Assembly (NCBI GenBank): GCA_002482725.1
Contig: DLGO01000048.1
Coordinates: 6,574 to 23,241, forward strand
Origin: Bacteroidetes bacterium UBA7692
GTDB lineage: Bacteria > Bacteroidota > Bacteroidia > Chitinophagales > LD1
Direction of reading: 5' to 3'
DNA: 16,668 nt
Program-made: the position numbers and the translations under genes
In this document: in pieces, positions 7,404 through 14,501 of the stretch
Layout of the letters: each line of letters opens with the position of its first letter
Numbering within the stretch: position 1 is the stretch's first letter
Notes under the pieces: generated by a model
The model's input: only the letters and a program-made list of their open reading frames with translations
The model's database searches: none
Told to the model about the DNA's origin: nothing

Positions 7404-8567
7404 ATGGTAATACGAGAAGTTGTTTCCCAACAAGAGATATCCGATTTTCTGGAATTGCCTTATATCATCTATCAGGGTGACAACCAATGGATTCCACCAT
7501 TGAGGCAGGACATCGAAATGGTTTTTAATAAGGCTAAAAACCCGTATTTCTCTCATGGAACCTGTATCCGTTGGATACTATATAATGATACCCAACAGCC
7601 CATCGGTAGAATAGCAGCCTTTATTAATAATAAAACTAAGGATACTGAACCACAGCCAACCGGCGGTTGTGGTTTCTTTGAGTGCATCAATGATAAACCG
7701 GCAGCCACCCTTCTTTTCGATACTGCCAAAAACTGGCTTGTCGCCCAAGGTATAGAAGCCATGGATGGCCCTATCAATTTCGGTGAAAAGAATGCCTGGT
7801 GGGGCTTGCTGGTTGATGGGTTCATTCCTCCTGTTTATCAGATGAACTACAATCCTCCTTACTATAAGAAGCTATTCGAGGATTATGGCTTTACCACCTA
7901 TTTCGAGCAATACTCTTATAGCATAGATATTAACGCTGAAAGACCAGAAAAATATAACGTGGCAATTCAGAAATATCTCGCAGACCCGGATTTCGAGTTC
8001 CGGCATTTTGAGGCAGGCAAAGCCGGGCAATATGCTGCCGATTTTCGTACAGTCTACAATGCGGCCTGGAGCATCCACCCGGGATTTAAGCAGATGAGCG
8101 AAAAGCAAGCCCAGAATATCATCAAAGCCTTAAAGCCCGCCATTATTGATTACCTGGTTTGGTTTGCCTATCACAAAGGCCAGCCAATAGCTATGTTCAT
8201 CATGTTGCCTGAGCTCAACCAGTGGTTCAAAAAGCTGAATGGCAACCTGAATCTTATTGGCAAGCTACGCTTCCTTTGGATGAAGCATTTCGATGCCAGC
8301 AACCGCAAGATATTCGGCATCGTATTTGGCGTAGTACCGGAGTTCCAGAAGAAAGGCATGGAAGGTGCAATTGTGATGGCTGCCGACAACGTAATCAGGC
8401 CTAAAAAGCGTTGGGATATTATTGAGCTTACATGGATTGCTTCATTCAATCCGCGGATGCTAAAGACCGTGGAAACACTTGGCGGAAAGCTAATCAAAAC
8501 CCATATTACCTACCGCTTAATGTTTGATAAGTCAAAGGGAATCGTTCCACACGAAGTAATCCATTAA
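7404..8567 (+). CDS. YghO-like GNAT-fold acyltransferase, substrate unknown
   Basis: A 387-residue cytoplasmic protein without a signal peptide. The start 'VIREVVSQQEISDFLELPYIIYQGDNQWIPPL' resembles a family that includes E. coli YghO, in which an N-terminal half carries a GNAT-like strand (PIGRIAAFIN, 66-75) and the C-terminal half holds a second GNAT fold. The best acyl-CoA motif is FGVVPEFQKKGMEGA (308-322), close to the V-x-x-x-x-Q/R-x-x-G-x-G/A pattern, with FNPRMLKTVETLGGKLIKT (348-366) as the usual C-terminal GNAT helix-strand. The central GPINFGEKNAWWGLLVDGF segment is well defined and probably family-specific. The reaction is not known. The stop interlocks with that of the convergent divIC gene (TTAA at 8564-8567). 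The phylum-wide role is unclear. Confidence 0.7.
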   Translation: MVIREVVSQQEISDFLELPYIIYQGDNQWIPPLRQDIEMVFNKAKNPYFSHGTCIRWILYNDTQQPIGRIAAFINNKTKDTEPQPTGGCGFFECINDKPAATLLFDTAKNWLVAQGIEAMDGPINFGEKNAWWGLLVDGFIPPVYQMNYNPPYYKKLFEDYGFTTYFEQYSYSIDINAERPEKYNVAIQKYLADPDFEFRHFEAGKAGQYAADFRTVYNAAWSIHPGFKQMSEKQAQNIIKALKPAIIDYLVWFAYHKGQPIAMFIMLPELNQWFKKLNGNLNLIGKLRFLWMKHFDASNRKIFGIVFGVVPEFQKKGMEGAIVMAADNVIRPKKRWDIIELTWIASFNPRMLKTVETLGGKLIKTHITYRLMFDKSKGIVPHEVIH

Positions 8568-8929
8568 GAGAACTTCTGCAATAATTGCTGCCACCAGCTT
8601 GGCTCTTTGGCAGGCTTTGGCTTCTCTATCATTACGAACACATCCTCATTCTCTTTCTTCATCCAGTAGCGCTCGCGGGCGTATTTCTCCTGTGTTTCGG
8701 CATTGGTACTAAGCTCAGCATATTGCTGCTTGGTCTTGGCTACTTCTGTCACATAAAATGCCTTCTTTTCCAGCAGGGCATCCAGTGCTGCGCTTCTCTT
8801 ATATTGCTCTATAGCATTGTTCTCATCAAAAAATACCATCCAGGTACCATAAACCAATACTGTTATCACGAAAGGATTCCGCAGTATAGAAGGCACCTGA
8901 TACCAGAAAGAAAGTAGCTTGCTTTTCAC
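8564..8929 (-). CDS. Septum formation initiator, FtsB/DivIC family
   Basis: A 121-residue bitopic division protein. A short cytoplasmic N-terminus is followed by one membrane segment (about 19-34), then a charged, heptad-like coiled-coil stretch (about 38-80). The family-defining YARERYWMKKENEDVFVMIE follows (83-102), which is the 'ARE.Y.MKK..E.VF' signature of DivIC/FtsB. In the divisome this family bridges FtsL and FtsQ-type proteins at the septum. The C-terminus ends in a tryptophan-rich tail. The start is a GTG at 8929, since no ATG lies upstream in frame near it. In many Bacteroidota it follows eno, but no eno is present here. Confidence 0.88.
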   Translation of the reverse strand: MKSKLLSFWYQVPSILRNPFVITVLVYGTWMVFFDENNAIEQYKRSAALDALLEKKAFYVTEVAKTKQQYAELSTNAETQEKYARERYWMKKENEDVFVMIEKPKPAKEPSWWQQLLQKFS

Positions 8930-9026
8930 AACTGCTAATTTGGGCTTAATTCAGCCGACTCCTCTTTGATAACGCTGTGGATAATCGCTCATTGTATCCC
9001 TGACCATACAAGCTTACCACAAATTC
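8930..9026. other. Intergenic stretch with no recognised element
   Basis: Between the start of the divIC gene and the putative promoter of the B12 locus I see no open reading frame, tRNA-like fold or strong hairpin. It should contain the divIC promoter on the minus strand, but no TTTG/TAnnTTTG pair stands out. Confidence 0.5.
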
Positions 9027-9058
9027 ATTGCCATTTTCATTAGGATTTGCTTTATTTG
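9027..9058 (+). promoter_or_regulatory. Putative promoter of the B12 uptake locus
   Basis: ATTG (9027-9030), a 20-base spacer and TTTATTTG (9051-9058) resemble TTTG-N19-21-TAnnTTTG with one mismatch in each element. Transcription would begin near 9065, just upstream of the riboswitch, which is the expected place. Two mismatches make this only moderately convincing. Confidence 0.45.
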
Positions 9059-9089
9059 CACCGCATTGGTTCAGAAGTCAACAAAAATT

Positions 9090-9254
9090 GTTGATGTATG
9101 ATGAAAAGGGAATCGCGTGTAATTCGCGGACAGTCCCCGCTGCTGTAAGCTCCGCATAGCTTACCTGTATTCTAGCCACTGTCTTGAAAAAGATGGGAAG
9201 GCACAGGTAAGTGGAGTAAGTCAGAAGACCTGCCAGAGCAAGTATTTCATTAAC
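9090..9254 (+). ncRNA. Cobalamin riboswitch
   Basis: The conserved core of the adenosylcobalamin-class riboswitch is present in order: GGGAA (9108-9112), CCCGC-TGCTGTAAG (9136-9149), GCCACTG (9175-9181), GGGAAGGC (9195-9202) and the B12 box AGTCAGAAGACCTGCC (9219-9234). GTTGATG (9090-9096) can pair with CATTAAC (9248-9254) as the closing P1 helix with one G-U pair, which sets the edges. It lies about 105 bases before the DUF4465 gene, at the head of a full B12 uptake operon, so it should reduce expression when cobalamin is abundant. No T-tract terminator follows it, so control is more likely at translation of the first gene. Confidence 0.95.
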
Positions 9255-9324
9255 GCTTTCGGGAAGAAAGGCGGAAAAGTGAGTGACTATTCCGGATACA
9301 GTTGCCATTTTACGTTTTAAGCTC

Positions 9325-9349
9325 GAAGGGTATTTTTTAAACACCTTTC
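9325..9349 (+). promoter_or_regulatory. Hairpin just before the DUF4465 start codon, candidate expression platform
   Basis: GAAGGGT (9325-9331) pairs with ACCTTTC (9343-9349) with one G-U pair around an 11-base A/T-rich loop, ending 9 bases before the ATG at 9359. There is no following T-tract, so it is not a terminator. It could modulate ribosome access as part of the riboswitch output, or be chance pairing. Confidence 0.35.
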
Positions 9350-9358
9350 AAAAAAGAC

Positions 9359-10333
9359 ATGAAAAAGATTTACATGGTCCTTGCGGCAGTTATTACAAGC
9401 TGTACCGCTTTCTCTCAAACAGTTTCTACATTCGAAAACATCGTGCTTGGCACCGACACATTCAATGATGGTCGCGATACCAGCGGTGGTTTTCAATCAG
9501 GCAATGCCTTCTTCAGCAATACCAACTCTGGTGGCTATGCTACTGGTTTCTCGGTAACCAACAAAACCAACATCGACTCTGCCGGATATACTAACTCGTA
9601 TAGTGCCATCACAGCGGGTGGATATTCCAGCACCAACTATGCAGTTGCCAACGTAAGTGGAGATGCTGCTAAGGTGAAGCTTTCGGGCACGGCTGCCGGC
9701 AAAACAGTCAACGGATTTTATGTAACCAATACCACTTATGCTTACCTGAGCATGAGGGATGGGGATCAATTCGCTAAAAAATTCGGTGGTGCTACCGGAA
9801 ATGATCAGGACTTCTTTCTGCTTACCATTAAGGCATGGAGTGCAGGTGCTTTGAAATCCGACTCGGTAAACTTTTACCTGGCAGATTTCAGGGCAGCCAA
9901 CAATTCTCAGGATTTCATTCTGGATGCATGGTCATGGGTAGATCTTAAATCCCTTGGCAACGTTGATAGCCTGGTATTCTACCTTACCTCTTCAGACGTG
10001 GGCAACTTTGGCATGAACACTCCTTCTTACTTCGCTTTGGACAACTTTACTACCAGCGATGGCGTTACAGTTTTATATGAAATAGCTTCTGCCAATTCTT
10101 TGAAAGCCTATCCTAATCCGGTTTCTAAAGGATCTTCCCTGAACATCGAACTGGACGAAACAGTTAGTAACGAAGTGTCAGTTTTCACCATAGCAGGTCA
10201 ACAGGTGTCTAGTGCTACTATCAGCAACAGCAAGCTGCACACCTTATCTACTATCAATTTTACAACTGGCGCTTATATAGTTAAAGTAACCAACAGCAAC
10301 GGTACAGCCACTACACGAGTAATAGTTCAGTAA
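9359..10333 (+). CDS. DUF4465 protein with T9SS sorting domain, probable extracellular cobalamin-binding protein (BtuH-like)
   Basis: A 324-residue secreted protein. A signal peptide spans 1 to about 20 (ending AFSQ). A DUF4465 domain follows (about 25-235), with the characteristic NGFYVTNTTYAYLSMRDGD (118-136), DFFLLTI, SVNFYLADFRA, 'DAWSWVDLKSLGNVDSLVF' and GMNTPSYFALDNF (218-230). The C-terminus is a type A T9SS sorting domain: YPNP (251-254), a central IAGQQV (278-283) and GAYIVKV (304-310). From memory, BtuH of Bacteroides, a surface lipoprotein that binds cobalamin tightly, belongs to DUF4465. With the riboswitch in front and btuB, btuG and btuFCD behind, surface capture of B12 is the best reading. 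Residues 12-15 (ITSC) resemble a lipobox, so lipidation is an alternative. It is first in the locus and separated from btuB by a strong hairpin. Confidence 0.85.
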   Translation: MKKIYMVLAAVITSCTAFSQTVSTFENIVLGTDTFNDGRDTSGGFQSGNAFFSNTNSGGYATGFSVTNKTNIDSAGYTNSYSAITAGGYSSTNYAVANVSGDAAKVKLSGTAAGKTVNGFYVTNTTYAYLSMRDGDQFAKKFGGATGNDQDFFLLTIKAWSAGALKSDSVNFYLADFRAANNSQDFILDAWSWVDLKSLGNVDSLVFYLTSSDVGNFGMNTPSYFALDNFTTSDGVTVLYEIASANSLKAYPNPVSKGSSLNIELDETVSNEVSVFTIAGQQVSSATISNSKLHTLSTINFTTGAYIVKVTNSNGTATTRVIVQ

Positions 10334-10351
10334 CATCAACCTTACTGAGTT

Positions 10352-12250
10352 TTGAAATCTCTCTCCGGCACATTTTTATCAATAGCCACACGAGCATTCG
10401 TGTGGCTATTGATGTTTTTATACGGCAGTTTTTTCAATTCGCTGTATGCCATTACAGATTCCGTGCAGCTGAATGAGATTACCATTATCGACTCTAAGCA
10501 ATCGGATAAAATCGGCCGCTACAGCTTCTCTAATCTGGACGATTACGGCGCCAAACGTCTCACCAGTTTGCTCAATGACCTTTCCGGCATCTACCTGAAA
10601 AACTATGGTAATGGCCAGTTGACTACACTTGCTGTGCGCGGTACATCTGCCAGCCAAACCGAAGTGCTGTGGAATGGTGTCCGTATCAATTCACCAATGT
10701 TAGGACAAAGCGACCTGTCACTTCTCAGCGCTGGCTTTCACAATAAGCTTTCCCTCCAGTACAATACTATAGATGCCGCCATTGGTGCAAATCTTCAGTT
10801 GATTAATGAGCCAGAAAAGGTAACCGGCGCACAGTTCAATGGTGCGGTACGCGCAGGTAGCTTTGGACTTTTCGAGGCTATTCTTCAGGCAAAGTATGGC
10901 ATCCGCTCATTCAATGCAGCCACCAAATTCATCATCCAGAAGTGCGACAACAACTTCCGATTGCCGGATATTGCCGTCAATAAAAAGCAGCCCAATGCAG
11001 CCATTCTTCAATGGTCTCTCTTTCAGGAGTTTAACCTGAACCTGAAAAAGCAGCACGCGCTTAGTGCCTTTATCTGGTACACACAGGCAGAGCGTGAACT
11101 CCCGCCTACAATATTTCAAAGAACGAGCAAAGCCTCTCAGGACGATGCTTCGCTGCGCCTGCAGCTCAGGTATAAGTGGAACAGCTCTTTCTGGAACTTG
11201 CAGATAGCTTCTACTTATGTTATGGATAAGCTGCGCTATATCAATCCTGCCATATATACCGACGACTTCAGCGTTTCACATGCCTTTCGCAACCTGGTTA
11301 CGCTGGGCTTCAAAAAGAAACAGTTCCATATCAACGCCAAACTTACTGCCGATTACGAACGGGCAATGAGCGATGGTTATGGAGGCACCAAAAGTAGGCC
11401 GCTGGGTGGCATTAATGCCGAAGCCGGTTACTACTTCATCAAGCCGCGTATTCAAACACGTATTGGTGTCAGGCAAGAGATTATGAAGTCCATCTTCTCC
11501 CCTTTCATGCCTTTCATTTCTGCTAATATCAACAGACCCTTCGGCAACCATATTATCGCTGCTGAAGTTACAGCCAAGCGCAGCTTCCGCTTTCCCACGC
11601 TCAACGACCTCTACTGGGTCAATGCCGGCAATCCCCGCCTGAAGCCTGAAGACGCATGGAACGGTGAGCTTATCCTTAAATACGCCTACCACAGCTACTT
11701 CACCATCAGTGCATCCAATTACTATATTTATGTAACCGATTGGATACAATGGACACCCGATGAAAACGGCAACTGGACTCCCTCTAATATCAAGAAGGTC
11801 TTTTCCCGTGGTGCCGAAATCAATATGCAACTGCGCAATGGGGAGCTGAACCCAATGAAGTTCCATGTCCAGCTCGAGGCAAGCTATTGCTTCACCAAAA
11901 CTACCCAGCTTAGCGCAGGCTCTGGCAACGACCGCGCCAAAGACAAGCAGCTGATATATGTGCCAGTGCACAAATTCACCTCCTCAGTTACGCTGGCATA
12001 CCGCAACTTCTACCTTAGGCCGATTGTACGCTACACCGGCCTGCGCTTTATCAGCACCGACAACTCAAGCTACCTGCCTGCATACCTACTCATGGATATA
12101 GAAGCCGGCAAGGCATTCAACTTCAACAAGAATACCTTCGCCCTTAGCATTAGGGTAAATAATATGACAAACAAAAGCTACCAGGATATAGCTTCGCGGG
12201 CGATGCCCATGCGAAACTTCGAGGCCTGCTTCAAAATGAACATTCAATAA
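10352..12250 (+). CDS. btuB: TonB-dependent receptor, BtuB-type cobalamin outer-membrane transporter
   Basis: A 632-residue outer-membrane receptor that would import cobalamin using TonB energy. After a signal peptide (cleavage near LYA-ITD, residues 31-36) come a TonB-box-like SVQLNEITII (37-46) and a plug domain (about 50-160) with LTSLLNDLSGIYLKNYGNG and AVRGTSASQTEVLWNGVRI. A 22-strand-type barrel follows to the end. It lacks the carboxypeptidase-like N-terminal extension of SusC proteins and is close to the size of E. coli BtuB. The start is uncertain: TTG at 10352 follows an in-frame stop at 10346-10348 and gives a basic n-region (K2, R14). GTG at 10400 or ATG at 10412 would leave shorter, uncharged leaders. 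The protein ends in FKMNIQ rather than an aromatic residue. Its TAA shares a base with the btuG ATG. Confidence 0.9.
   Translation: MKSLSGTFLSIATRAFVWLLMFLYGSFFNSLYAITDSVQLNEITIIDSKQSDKIGRYSFSNLDDYGAKRLTSLLNDLSGIYLKNYGNGQLTTLAVRGTSASQTEVLWNGVRINSPMLGQSDLSLLSAGFHNKLSLQYNTIDAAIGANLQLINEPEKVTGAQFNGAVRAGSFGLFEAILQAKYGIRSFNAATKFIIQKCDNNFRLPDIAVNKKQPNAAILQWSLFQEFNLNLKKQHALSAFIWYTQAERELPPTIFQRTSKASQDDASLRLQLRYKWNSSFWNLQIASTYVMDKLRYINPAIYTDDFSVSHAFRNLVTLGFKKKQFHINAKLTADYERAMSDGYGGTKSRPLGGINAEAGYYFIKPRIQTRIGVRQEIMKSIFSPFMPFISANINRPFGNHIIAAEVTAKRSFRFPTLNDLYWVNAGNPRLKPEDAWNGELILKYAYHSYFTISASNYYIYVTDWIQWTPDENGNWTPSNIKKVFSRGAEINMQLRNGELNPMKFHVQLEASYCFTKTTQLSAGSGNDRAKDKQLIYVPVHKFTSSVTLAYRNFYLRPIVRYTGLRFISTDNSSYLPAYLLMDIEAGKAFNFNKNTFALSIRVNNMTNKSYQDIASRAMPMRNFEACFKMNIQ
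10378..10419 (+). terminator. Perfect 15-bp inverted repeat with T-tract, overlapping the btuB start region
   Basis: TCAATAGCCACACGA (10379-10393) and TCGTGTGGCTATTGA (10398-10412) are exact reverse complements around the four-base loop GCAT; A10378-T10413 extends the stem to 16 pairs. It is followed by a T-run at 10415-10419, the signature of a rho-independent terminator. It lies 45 bases after the DUF4465 stop, where a terminator would be expected, yet falls inside codons 9-23 of the predicted btuB signal peptide. It probably acts as a partial terminator or processing site between the first gene and the transporter genes. Confidence 0.6.
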
Positions 12251-13329
12251 TGAACATATATCAACGACTTTCGGCCATTAAAAACCTCACAGCTTACTTG
12301 CTGCTATCGGCTACGCTCCTTTCCTTATCTGCATGCAAAAAGGATAAGGACAACGACGATAAGCTCGACAACACAACCGCCCGCAGGGTGCTATTGGTAA
12401 ACGAGGGTGGCTTCCAGTTCGGCAACGCTTCCCTTTCCGTTTACCTGCCCGATTCTCTGCAGGTATTCAACGACCTGTTCCGCTCGGCTAACAATGCCGC
12501 CCTTGGCGATGTTGCCCAGTCAGCAATCTACAGGGATTCTCTGCTTTATGTGGTGGTCAACAATTCTACCAAGGTGGAAGTGCTGGACAGGACTACCTTC
12601 GAGCGAAAAACTACCATCAATATACCGGGATCATCTCCGCGCCACATCCATTTTATCAGCAGCGAAAAAGCATACCTTACAGACTTGTATGCGGATAAGA
12701 TCTGGATATTCAACCCAACAACAAATACTGTTCTTAGCAGCATTGATGTGAATGGCTGGACAGAAGAAATGGTGGCCATCGGTACAGATGTTTATGTACC
12801 CGAGCGCACTACGCTAAATGGGCCATACCGTGCAAATATCCTGGTGATAAACTCAGGCAGTAACCAGATAACCAAGACCATTCCATTGGTAGGTGAGCCA
12901 AACAGCATCGTAAAGGATAACCTGGACAACGTCTGGGTACTGTGCAATAGCAACACCTCCAAATCCAAGGCAGCCATGCTCTACAAGATCAGCGCTACCA
13001 CCCAGTCTATTAGCGACTCATTTGCCTTTGCATCAGCCGCCTCGCCTACATGCCTTAGAGTAAATAAGCAGGGAAACAGCCTGTACTACTACGCTAAGGG
13101 AATCTACAAAATGGCTGCCACAGACAATACCCTTCCTGTATCTGCATTTATCAGCACCAGTGGCAAAAACGTCTATGCGCTGAATATTGACCCAACTAAT
13201 GAAGACATATACATCAGCGATGCGCTGGACTATGTTCAGTCAGCAAGTATCTCCCGCTACGACAAAAACGCCAACCTTATTCAAAGCTTCGTTGCAGGCA
13301 TTAATACCAACCAATTCGTATTCGAATGA
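12250..13329 (+). CDS. btuG: BtuG-type surface cobalamin-binding lipoprotein (beta-propeller)
   Basis: A 359-residue lipoprotein. The signal peptide ends in a lipobox LSAC with Cys29, and the following KKDKDNDDK is a charged stretch like the lipoprotein export signal that sends Bacteroidota lipoproteins to the cell surface. The mature part is a YncE/DUF5074-like propeller with repeated strand blocks: 'RRVLLVNEGGFQFGNASLSVY', 'LYVVVNNSTKVEVLDRTTFE', 'KIWIFNPTTNTVLSSIDVNGW', 'ILVINSGSNQITKTIPLVGEPNSI', and 'VYALNIDPTNEDIYISDALDYVQSASISRYD'. The 'LLVNEG.F..GN.S.S.Y' opening is typical of the BtuG group. BtuG caps BtuB and binds cobalamin with very high affinity in Bacteroides. The position directly after btuB (TAATG overlap) fits exactly. 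The btuF ATG overlaps its stop (ATGA). Confidence 0.88.
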   Translation: MNIYQRLSAIKNLTAYLLLSATLLSLSACKKDKDNDDKLDNTTARRVLLVNEGGFQFGNASLSVYLPDSLQVFNDLFRSANNAALGDVAQSAIYRDSLLYVVVNNSTKVEVLDRTTFERKTTINIPGSSPRHIHFISSEKAYLTDLYADKIWIFNPTTNTVLSSIDVNGWTEEMVAIGTDVYVPERTTLNGPYRANILVINSGSNQITKTIPLVGEPNSIVKDNLDNVWVLCNSNTSKSKAAMLYKISATTQSISDSFAFASAASPTCLRVNKQGNSLYYYAKGIYKMAATDNTLPVSAFISTSGKNVYALNIDPTNEDIYISDALDYVQSASISRYDKNANLIQSFVAGINTNQFVFE

Positions 13330-14501
13330 GCAAGCTAAACTTCAGATATTCCCGCCATTTCCGGTTGCTGCCATTGCTTTTCGCGGCTTTGGTTCTGCTG
13401 CATAGTTGCTCTGGCGACAACGCCCCAAAACAGGCCCAGCACTGCTACCCTACCGATACCCTTTTGTTAAAATACGCTAGGGGATTCCGTGTAGAATACT
13501 ACAATGGCTTCAAGGTAATTACCTTGATGGATGCCGGCAACACGGCCAAAGTGCTGGCGCAATATGTCGTTTATCCCAAAGGCAAAACAAAGCCGCTCGA
13601 CTTCAACAAAGCTGTTGCGGTGCAAACCCCTCTTGGCAAATCAGTATGCCTATCCACTACACAGATTGGTATGCTCAGTCCATTGGGCTTGCTAGATAGT
13701 ATCTGCGGTGTCACCGATGCTAAGCGCGTCTACCATCCTTATGTGCAGCAGCTATTACAGGCAGGCTCCATCAAATCACTGGGAGATGGCAATATCGACT
13801 ACGAGAAGCTGGTAGAGTTAAAGCCTGAGCTTGTCCTGGCATATAGCTTCAACGAAGGCGGCAACTCTCAGGCAAAGCTCGAAGCCCTGCACCAGAATAT
13901 TTTCCTTATCAACGATTTCAACGAAAAGGAACCGCTGGCACGTGCCGAATGGATAAAGTGCCTGGCCGCATTATACGATAAGGAAGCCCTGGCCGATAGC
14001 ATCTTCAACAGCATAGAAGCCGAGTACCTGGCAGCCAAACAGCTTGCATCAAAAGCCACATCCAGGCCTACCGTTTTCTGCAATATGCCATGGGGCGGTA
14101 TCTGGTACCTGCCAAGTGGCCGCAACTACTTTACCAACTTTATAGAGGATGCCAATGGTAACTACCTGTGGAAAGAAGACACCACATCCCGCACACTCAA
14201 CCTCGATGTAGAGGCCGTAATGCTCAAGGCTATCAACGCCGATATTTGGATAAATCCAAATGAGGCTGTTAGTTTGCAGGAAATGAAGCAGCAGAGCAGC
14301 AAGTTCACCTTATTCAAGGCATACAAGCAAAAGCAGGTGTTCAATAACAATGCCCGCCAGACCAAAGATCGTGGCCTCGACTTTTGGGAAAGTGGTACCA
14401 TGAACCCTCACCTCATTCTGAAAGACCTGATAAAGATATTCCACCCTGAATTGCTTCCGGGCGACACCCTCACTTACTACAAACGCCTGCCCGATGCATA
14501 A
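13326..14501 (+). CDS. btuF: BtuF-type cobalamin-binding lipoprotein of the ABC importer
   Basis: A 391-residue solute-binding lipoprotein. The signal peptide ends in LHSC (Cys28), a lipobox with an unusual histidine at -2. The mature protein opens with the 'LLLKYARGFRVEYYNGFKVITLMD' segment of Bacteroidota class III binding proteins. It then has VCLSTTQIGMLSPLGLLDSICGVTD and LGDGNIDYEKLVELKPELVLAYS, the TroA/BtuF signature for iron-siderophore and B12 binding lobes. It should receive cobalamin from the outer-membrane receptor in the periplasm and pass it to BtuCD. The cobalamin assignment comes from the riboswitch, btuB and btuG, since siderophore-binding relatives look similar. It overlaps btuG by 4 bases and btuC by 8, indicating coupled translation. 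Confidence 0.87.
   Translation: MSKLNFRYSRHFRLLPLLFAALVLLHSCSGDNAPKQAQHCYPTDTLLLKYARGFRVEYYNGFKVITLMDAGNTAKVLAQYVVYPKGKTKPLDFNKAVAVQTPLGKSVCLSTTQIGMLSPLGLLDSICGVTDAKRVYHPYVQQLLQAGSIKSLGDGNIDYEKLVELKPELVLAYSFNEGGNSQAKLEALHQNIFLINDFNEKEPLARAEWIKCLAALYDKEALADSIFNSIEAEYLAAKQLASKATSRPTVFCNMPWGGIWYLPSGRNYFTNFIEDANGNYLWKEDTTSRTLNLDVEAVMLKAINADIWINPNEAVSLQEMKQQSSKFTLFKAYKQKQVFNNNARQTKDRGLDFWESGTMNPHLILKDLIKIFHPELLPGDTLTYYKRLPDA

Noticed and set aside
9078..9344. Minus-strand open frame of 88 residues across the leader of the B12 locus
   Set aside because: It is the complement of the cobalamin riboswitch and its leader; the conserved bases are explained by the RNA.
10378..10414. The inverted repeat as one end of an invertible promoter or a transposon end
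   Set aside because: The arms are separated by only 4 bases, too short to invert, and no second copy, target duplication or recombinase gene was seen nearby.
11276..11971. Minus-strand open frame of 231 residues
   Set aside because: It lies wholly inside btuB, whose frame has clear TonB-receptor features; the antisense product has no recognisable motif or plausible start context.
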